From an uncultured Lachnospiraceae bacterium (GTDB taxonomy: Bacteria; Bacillota; Clostridia; Lachnospirales; Lachnospiraceae), in NCBI GenBank assembly GCA_947631755.1, contig CANRMO010000066.1, positions 1 through 11,247 of the forward strand: a DNA stretch of 11,247 bases, written 5' to 3'. The notes under the pieces were generated by a model. The model was not told where the DNA came from. It saw only the letters and a program-made list of their open reading frames with translations, and made no database searches. This document shows positions 7,741-11,247 of the stretch, one piece after another. Both the position numbers and the translations under genes were made by a program. The first letter of the stretch is position 1. Each line of letters begins with the position of its first letter.

Positions 7741-8610
7741 ATGTGTTTTAAATTATTGGAGTTTATTTTTTGGGGAGTGACTGAGACAGTAAAATATGTT
7801 TTAATCAGCTATGGTATATTGGGATTTGTTCCGAAAAGAGATGTTAAAAGATATTTTGCGATAACGGGTTATTTTCTGATTTTGTTGATATTAGAAATAT
7901 GGGATCACGATACAGTATATCTGAGGACGGGATATGGTTTTGTGATATTATTTGTGATTTTTGAGGGGAAAATAGCGAAAAAGATACAGGCATATCTGCT
8001 GGAATTTATTGCAATCAGCGGCATTGATTTGCTTCTGTGGACTTTATTGGCGGGCATAGCTGGGAGAGACTATGCTGTGTATCATGGTGCTTTTTTTATT
8101 GATTGGATAAGTGCGGTTCTGGGATGTATTTTCTGGGTGCTTATACTTGTTTTTCTGGGGGGACAGAGAAAACGGCTGGGACAGGGTTTTGTACAGCTGT
8201 CGCCGGGTTATTTTTTTATCATTTTTTTTATTCTGGCAGGATTTGCGTTTCTGGCAGGAATCGCGCAGGGAAATATTCTGGGACAATTAGAAGATGGGAT
8301 GCTTGAATTGTTTTTTCCTGTGTGTGCGGTGGTTGTGTTCCTGACTTTCTTTTTTGCCTATATTTTTATTCGTACATTATATTCAAAAAAACAGCTTGAA
8401 TTAGAAAGTGAATTTATGAAAAAGAATATAGAGCTGCAAAAGAAATATTATGAAAAACAACTGGCAGGAGATGGAAGGATCCGGCAGTTTCGTCATGATA
8501 TAACAAAACATATCAATGTGTTGAATCAGCTGTGTGTGAAAGGACGGGAGGAGGAGCTAAAAGAGTATATAAAGACTCTGGCGGAAATGACAGATCAGGA
8601 TTGTGATTGA
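7741..8610 (+). CDS. Histidine kinase sensor and H-box fragment without ATPase domain
   Basis: 289 residues. Six or seven membrane helices (about 5-25, 37-53, 60-75, 83-105, 118-140, 155-175, 188-211) form an AgrC-like sensor. A linker follows, then FRHDITKHIN with H252 as the expected phospho-acceptor. The protein stops at residue 289, about where the paralogue at 6981-7706 enters its ATPase domain. The 244 bases that follow contain no N-box or glycine-loop coding sequence in any frame, so the ATPase is truly missing and not frameshifted. A full family member would be roughly 430 residues. ATG 7741 has AGAGG (7728-7732) eight bases upstream, and the gap from the previous kinase is 34 bases, so one transcript is likely. 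It is either a truncated pseudogene or the sensor/acceptor half of a split kinase. The stop is immediately followed by tandem repeats that may mark the breakpoint. Confidence 0.85.
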   Translation: MCFKLLEFIFWGVTETVKYVLISYGILGFVPKRDVKRYFAITGYFLILLILEIWDHDTVYLRTGYGFVILFVIFEGKIAKKIQAYLLEFIAISGIDLLLWTLLAGIAGRDYAVYHGAFFIDWISAVLGCIFWVLILVFLGGQRKRLGQGFVQLSPGYFFIIFFILAGFAFLAGIAQGNILGQLEDGMLELFFPVCAVVVFLTFFFAYIFIRTLYSKKQLELESEFMKKNIELQKKYYEKQLAGDGRIRQFRHDITKHINVLNQLCVKGREEELKEYIKTLAEMTDQDCD

Positions 8611-8650
8611 AAAATCGACGCTCGGCACAAAAAATCGACGCTTAGCACAT
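8611..8650. repeat. Two tandem 20-bp direct repeats at the truncated kinase end
   Basis: AAAATCGACGCTCGGCACA (8611-8629) and AAAATCGACGCTTAGCACA (8631-8649) match at 17 of 19 positions with a period of exactly 20 bp. They begin at the base after the kinase stop codon. The GC-rich cores contrast with the surrounding AT-rich DNA. Possible explanations are a remnant of an insertion-sequence end with repeated transposase sites (IS21-like elements have such ends, terminating in CA), or a regulator-binding operator two helical turns long. I cannot decide between them from sequence alone. Confidence 0.85.
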
Positions 8651-8655
8651 TTTTG

Positions 8656-8684
8656 TTGAACTTTTTCGAAAGATATGAAATAGT
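8656..8684 (+). promoter_or_regulatory. Weak promoter candidate upstream of the secreted-protein gene
   Basis: TTGAAC (8656-8661), a 17-base spacer, and AATAGT (8679-8684). Each hexamer matches consensus at four of six positions. It starts six bases after the tandem repeats, an arrangement expected for an activator-dependent promoter, and would give a leader of about 165 bases containing the G tract. A competing but worse-spaced element is TTGATA (8767-8772) with TAATAT (8794-8799). Apart from the repeats, these elements and the G tract, I see nothing in the 244-base gap. Confidence 0.3.
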
Positions 8685-8720
8685 GATTTTGCAGGTGCTT
8701 GCAAAATAAATTTGCGGAAA

Positions 8721-8729
8721 GGGGGGGGG
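8721..8729 (+). repeat. Run of nine G
   Basis: An uninterrupted nine-base G tract in AT-rich intergenic DNA, about 125 bases upstream of the secreted-protein start. Such tracts are prone to slippage. It lies in no gene, and would fall within the leader if the promoter candidate at 8656 is used. Confidence 0.9.
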
Positions 8730-8854
8730 AAGTGTGTTGTTGTTTTATCCCAAAAGCTTATGGGAATTGATAAGGAAGCTGATCGGTAAAGGGTAATATA
8801 CAAAGTAAAAAAATAATTAATGAAGTGCATTAAAAGAAAGAGAGGAAGAAAAAT

Positions 8855-9253
8855 TTGAAAGGGTACGTGAGAAAAATAAGTTTCATGGCATTTTTATTAA
8901 TAGGTGTTTTTGTTTTTGCACCAACAAAGGCTGAAGCGCAGGTTGACAAACCGGATGGAAGTTGGAATATATCTAAAAGCGCATATAGCGGTTATGGTAA
9001 TGCTGAGGTAACAGATTTATATTCAAATTATTATTTTACTGGTGTATCCAAGATGAAATTTTCTGTATCAAATACCGGAAGTAAAAATATAACTGTAAAT
9101 ATATACAGAAAAGATAAAATTGTTAGTTATTATAGAATAAAAATTATGCCTGGATCAACTGCGACATGGACAATGGCTACAAATTCATCCAAATTATATT
9201 TAATGAAATTTAATGCGCCATGTCACTTCAAGTACACAGTATCTAAAGCTTAG
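8855..9253 (+). CDS. Small secreted protein, possibly lactococcin 972-like
   Basis: 132 residues with a clear signal peptide: basic MKGYVRK, a hydrophobic core (about 9-22) and a cleavage motif AEA before Q29, leaving a mature protein of about 104 residues with one cysteine (C123). The mature part is rich in Ser, Thr, Tyr, Asn and Lys and reads as alternating beta strands. Residues 34-37 (DGSW) and 56-60 (YSNYY), followed by GVSK and VSNTG, recall from memory the EGTW and YSNY...GSK...NTG pattern of mature lactococcin 972. The similarity is short and not computed, so I treat the assignment as tentative. TTG 8855 is the likely start, with AGAGGA (8841-8846) eight bases upstream; the next ATG would remove the basic signal-peptide head. 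It lies between the two-component genes and an ABC-permease cassette, which fits an exported effector, bacteriocin or signal. It is distinctly AT-rich. Confidence 0.85.
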   Translation: MKGYVRKISFMAFLLIGVFVFAPTKAEAQVDKPDGSWNISKSAYSGYGNAEVTDLYSNYYFTGVSKMKFSVSNTGSKNITVNIYRKDKIVSYYRIKIMPGSTATWTMATNSSKLYLMKFNAPCHFKYTVSKA

Positions 9254-9266
9254 AATAATCACTTTG

Positions 9267-9331
9267 AAATAACTGGGTATAACAGCATAATAATTTCTGA
9301 GAAATATGTATTGCAGTTAACCCAGTTATTT
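9267..9331. repeat. Inverted repeat downstream of the secreted-protein gene, overlapping a predicted promoter
   Basis: AAATAACTGGGT (9267-9278) and ACCCAGTTATTT (9320-9331) are perfect 12-bp inverted arms separated by 41 bases. Pairing may continue with a bulge into AAC/GTT and TGC/GCA segments. There is no clean T run after it. It may terminate the secreted-protein transcript, but the right arm also falls within the spacer of a promoter candidate, so an operator role is possible. Confidence 0.65.
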
Positions 9332-9339
9332 AATAAAAT
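9311..9339 (+). promoter_or_regulatory. Candidate promoter of the vanZ-like/permease unit
   Basis: TTGCAG (9311-9316), a 17-base spacer, and TAAAAT (9334-9339), 39 bases before the VanZ-like start. The -10 matches at five of six positions and the -35 is weak (three of six). The spacer holds the right arm of the inverted repeat. Confidence 0.45.
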
Positions 9340-9378
9340 AGGGAAGAGTAATATTACTACTTATGAATGGAGATTATT

Positions 9379-10002
9379 ATGATATGGCAATTTGTTATTG
9401 ATTATGGCTATGAGCTTTTAGGTTATCTCATTGTTGGGGCTCTCTTTTATATACCAATGCGGTGGATATATATAAAAAAGCACAACAGAAGGCCAAAGGC
9501 CGGACGTGAATTTTTGTATTTTATTTTTGCTGAGTATCTGATTGCTATGCTTACGCAGACGATACTTCCGATCTGGCGTGTATATTTTATTAATGGTTCA
9601 TTGCAGATGGATGTATTTCGGAATACACCATCGTTTAATTTCATTCCATTTAAATCAATTTCGTATTTTTTATTTGAGGCAGAATTTAAATTTAATACGT
9701 GTTTAAATTTGCTGGCCAATACATTTCTTCTTTTTCCCTTTGGTTTTTTGTATCCCCTGTTAGATGAAAAACGAAAAAATAAAACGATAATTTTTGGAGT
9801 CTTGTTTTCTGCTGCAATAGAGATTTTTCAGATTATTCCCGGAAGGAGTACAGATATAGATGACGTAATACTGAATACATTGGGGTGTACATTGGGATTT
9901 TTATGTTATATTATATGCAGGAGAGCATTTCTTTTAAAATCAAAAGGGTTCAGAGGGCCGATCATTTACAGTTTAGAAGATAAACCGGAAGAGGATAAAT
10001 AA
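9379..10002 (+). CDS. VanZ family membrane protein
   Basis: 207 residues with about five membrane segments. VanZ-domain hallmarks are NFIPF (87-91), the helix NLLANTFLLFPFGFLYPL (110-127), then IEIFQIIPGRSTDIDDVILN (147-166) and LGCTLGFL (168-175). VanZ proteins are known from teicoplanin resistance in enterococci, and relatives are linked to tolerance of lipoglycopeptides and some antimicrobial peptides, although their biochemical action is unresolved. Next to a secreted small protein and an ABC permease, a producer self-protection (immunity) role is a reasonable inference and nothing more. I chose ATG 9379 because TGGAGA (9368-9373, containing GGAG 9369-9372) lies about six bases upstream. 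ATG 9367 would overlap that site. The stop overlaps the permease start (TAATG), so the two are translationally coupled. The C-terminal 20 residues are charged and probably cytoplasmic. Confidence 0.9.
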   Translation: MIWQFVIDYGYELLGYLIVGALFYIPMRWIYIKKHNRRPKAGREFLYFIFAEYLIAMLTQTILPIWRVYFINGSLQMDVFRNTPSFNFIPFKSISYFLFEAEFKFNTCLNLLANTFLLFPFGFLYPLLDEKRKNKTIIFGVLFSAAIEIFQIIPGRSTDIDDVILNTLGCTLGFLCYIICRRAFLLKSKGFRGPIIYSLEDKPEEDK

Positions 10003-11216
10003 TGTTAATGGAACAACTGATTTTTTTATGTAAGGACATATATGAAAATAAAATTTATTTTATCTGGAATATCATTCAGATCAGCATTGTGGGGGTGCTG
10101 TTATCGGTTATTTTCCAGAATGTTTTTGAGTACCAGGATGTGAAGAGCAAGTTTGACTGTATGACACGCAGTTCGGAAATATATATGTTTCGTGACGAGA
10201 CGTCGGAACAGATGTTTGATAAATTGTGTAATGATGAGAAAAAACTGCCGGGGTTAGCGGGACTGTATGATTCACTGCAGAAAAAGCTGACAGATTCAGA
10301 TGGGAGGATCCGCAGTTTTATAGCGGATTCCGGGAGAAAGTTTTATCCGGCGGATGCGCTGGCACAATCACTCGCCCATAAGTCCGAGTTTTCCCAGACG
10401 AATGTGGAGCGGCTGGATTTAGTGGCGGTATCAGAAAATTTTTTTGAGATTTTTGGCCTGGAAATAGATGGGGATTCTGAAATGTTCAGGAGGTCATCAG
10501 AATCAGAAGAGGAGACAATTCCGATTATTGCAGGAAGTGATTTTAGGGAAATCTGTCGGCTTCATGAAAAAATCTGCGATCAAAAGGGACGGCAATATGA
10601 GATTGTGGGTTTTTTGCATAAAGGTGCATATTATATTGCGCCGGGTGAGACAAGTAAACCAATATGTCTGGACCAGTTTATTGTCAAGCCATCCAGAATA
10701 GATAAAAAAGATTCAACAGATTTATTGAATTATTTTATTACTACATATTTTATCGCAGAAGACAACAATTTTATGAATGAGATAATCCGGCAGTCGCAGG
10801 AGGATGGACTGATGTCTTTGAGTGTCATGAACTTTACCTATCAGATGAATGAAACAGCTTCGGAATTGAAAGATCAGATTGTTCTGAATGGAAGTATCAC
10901 CGTGCTTTTATTTGCTTTCTGCCTTGTTGCAATGACAGGAAATGTCCTGCAGTTTATTTCAGGCCATAAAAGGGAGTTTGCAATCCATATGATGTGCGGG
11001 GCAGGGGGCAGAGTTATAGCGGGACGGCTGGTTATGCAGATCTGGTGCATGTATCTGTGTTCCGTTTTTATTGTTCTCGCACTGAGAGGTGTTTCAAGAG
11101 CAGCATTTCTGTCGCTTTTCTTTCTGGCCATTTACACAGGTCTGTTGGAATTAATTCCGGTGTGTATACTGAGGCATGAGACGATTCAGACAATGTTGAG
11201 GAAAAGTTACGAGTGA
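10002..11216 (+). CDS. MacB/FtsX-like ABC transporter permease
   Basis: 404 residues with the MacB/FtsX layout: an N-terminal helix (about 19-40), a large extracytoplasmic domain (about 41-290), then three helices (about 295-318, 343-361, 367-390). The extracytoplasmic part contains VSENFFEIFGLEIDGD (143-158) and YEIVGFLHKGAYY (199-211), which fit the MacB core-domain pattern. After the second helix, GHKREFAIHMMCGAGGR (321-337) fits the cytoplasmic loop that contacts the ATPase. Such permeases act as mechanotransmission devices coupled to a separate ATPase, serving peptide export, peptide sensing and resistance, or envelope control. ATG 10002 overlaps the VanZ stop and has GGAAGAGG (9987-9994) seven bases upstream; ATG 10008 is the alternative. 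No ATPase is inside the window, but the gene beginning at 11241 is well placed to encode one. Confidence 0.88.
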   Translation: MLMEQLIFLCKDIYENKIYFIWNIIQISIVGVLLSVIFQNVFEYQDVKSKFDCMTRSSEIYMFRDETSEQMFDKLCNDEKKLPGLAGLYDSLQKKLTDSDGRIRSFIADSGRKFYPADALAQSLAHKSEFSQTNVERLDLVAVSENFFEIFGLEIDGDSEMFRRSSESEEETIPIIAGSDFREICRLHEKICDQKGRQYEIVGFLHKGAYYIAPGETSKPICLDQFIVKPSRIDKKDSTDLLNYFITTYFIAEDNNFMNEIIRQSQEDGLMSLSVMNFTYQMNETASELKDQIVLNGSITVLLFAFCLVAMTGNVLQFISGHKREFAIHMMCGAGGRVIAGRLVMQIWCMYLCSVFIVLALRGVSRAAFLSLFFLAIYTGLLELIPVCILRHETIQTMLRKSYE

Positions 11217-11240
11217 TAATCTGGGGAAATAGGAGGTATT

Positions 11241-11247
11241 GTGAAAA
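11241..11247 (+). CDS. Start of a further gene, cut by the window end
   Basis: AGGAGG (11231-11236) is followed four bases later by GTG AAA, 24 bases after the permease stop. The strong ribosome site and tight spacing indicate another gene of the same unit. Only two codons are visible, so the product cannot be read. A MacB-like permease usually has an adjacent ATPase gene, which is the expected identity by inference. Confidence 0.5.

Noticed and set aside
6307..8610. Agr-type signal genes (agrB/agrD) expected beside an AgrC/AgrA-like pair
   Set aside because: No cysteine-protease membrane protein or short amphipathic precursor peptide is encoded in the window, so the inducing signal remains unknown.
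8642..8830. Minus-strand 62-codon open frame across the gap before the secreted-protein gene
   Set aside because: No ribosome binding site (upstream sequence is pyrimidine-rich) and no recognisable content; its proline run is only the complement of the G9 tract.
8611..8854. Remnant of a kinase ATPase domain in the gap after the second kinase
   Set aside because: I looked for N-box and GYG-type glycine-loop coding in all plus-strand frames and found none; the gap is also shorter than such a domain.
1..11247. CRISPR arrays, tRNA or rRNA genes, transposase or integrase genes
   Set aside because: No regularly spaced repeat array, no cloverleaf or rRNA-like segment, and no recombinase motif was seen. 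The only possible mobile trace is the pair of 20-bp repeats at 8611-8650.

Overview
The window looks like a chromosomal segment of a Gram-positive anaerobe of the class Clostridia, most likely Lachnospiraceae. This is inferred from AGGAGG-type ribosome binding sites, frequent TTG/GTG starts, the ~290-residue PurC, and the gene families present (VWA/AAA pair, DUF3237, LytTR regulator with HPK10-type kinases, VanZ). I cannot name a species.

Positions 1-6305 read as ordinary, fairly GC-rich genome. A two-gene unit encodes a VWA-like protein with a degenerate metallopeptidase-like N-terminus (probably cut at its 5' end by the window edge) and a MoxR-like AAA+ ATPase. It converges on purC (minus strand) across an 11-bp-stem hairpin. 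A divergent promoter region (3514-3725) separates purC from a plus-strand unit of a patatin-like lipase, a polytopic membrane protein resembling GT-C glycosyltransferases, and a DUF3237 protein.

From 6307 onward the sequence is visibly more AT-rich and the content becomes accessory: a LytTR response regulator, two incomplete but mutually complementary histidine kinases, a secreted 132-residue protein, a VanZ-family membrane protein, a MacB/FtsX-like ABC permease, and the first codons of another gene. The layout resembles a quorum-type two-component system next to an export or bacteriocin-like cassette.

The most striking feature is the kinase pair. The first (6981-7706) has one membrane helix and a full GHKL ATPase domain, but arginine where the phospho-accepting histidine should be (FRRD). 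The second (7741-8610) has the multi-helix sensor and an intact FRHD box but stops before the ATPase domain. They align without gaps across the last membrane helix, linker and H-box at roughly 60% identity by hand. Together they hold one complete set of kinase parts. They are either a split, heterodimeric kinase or two decaying paralogues. Immediately after the second kinase lie two tandem 20-bp repeats, a promoter-like element and a run of nine G, upstream of the secreted-protein gene.
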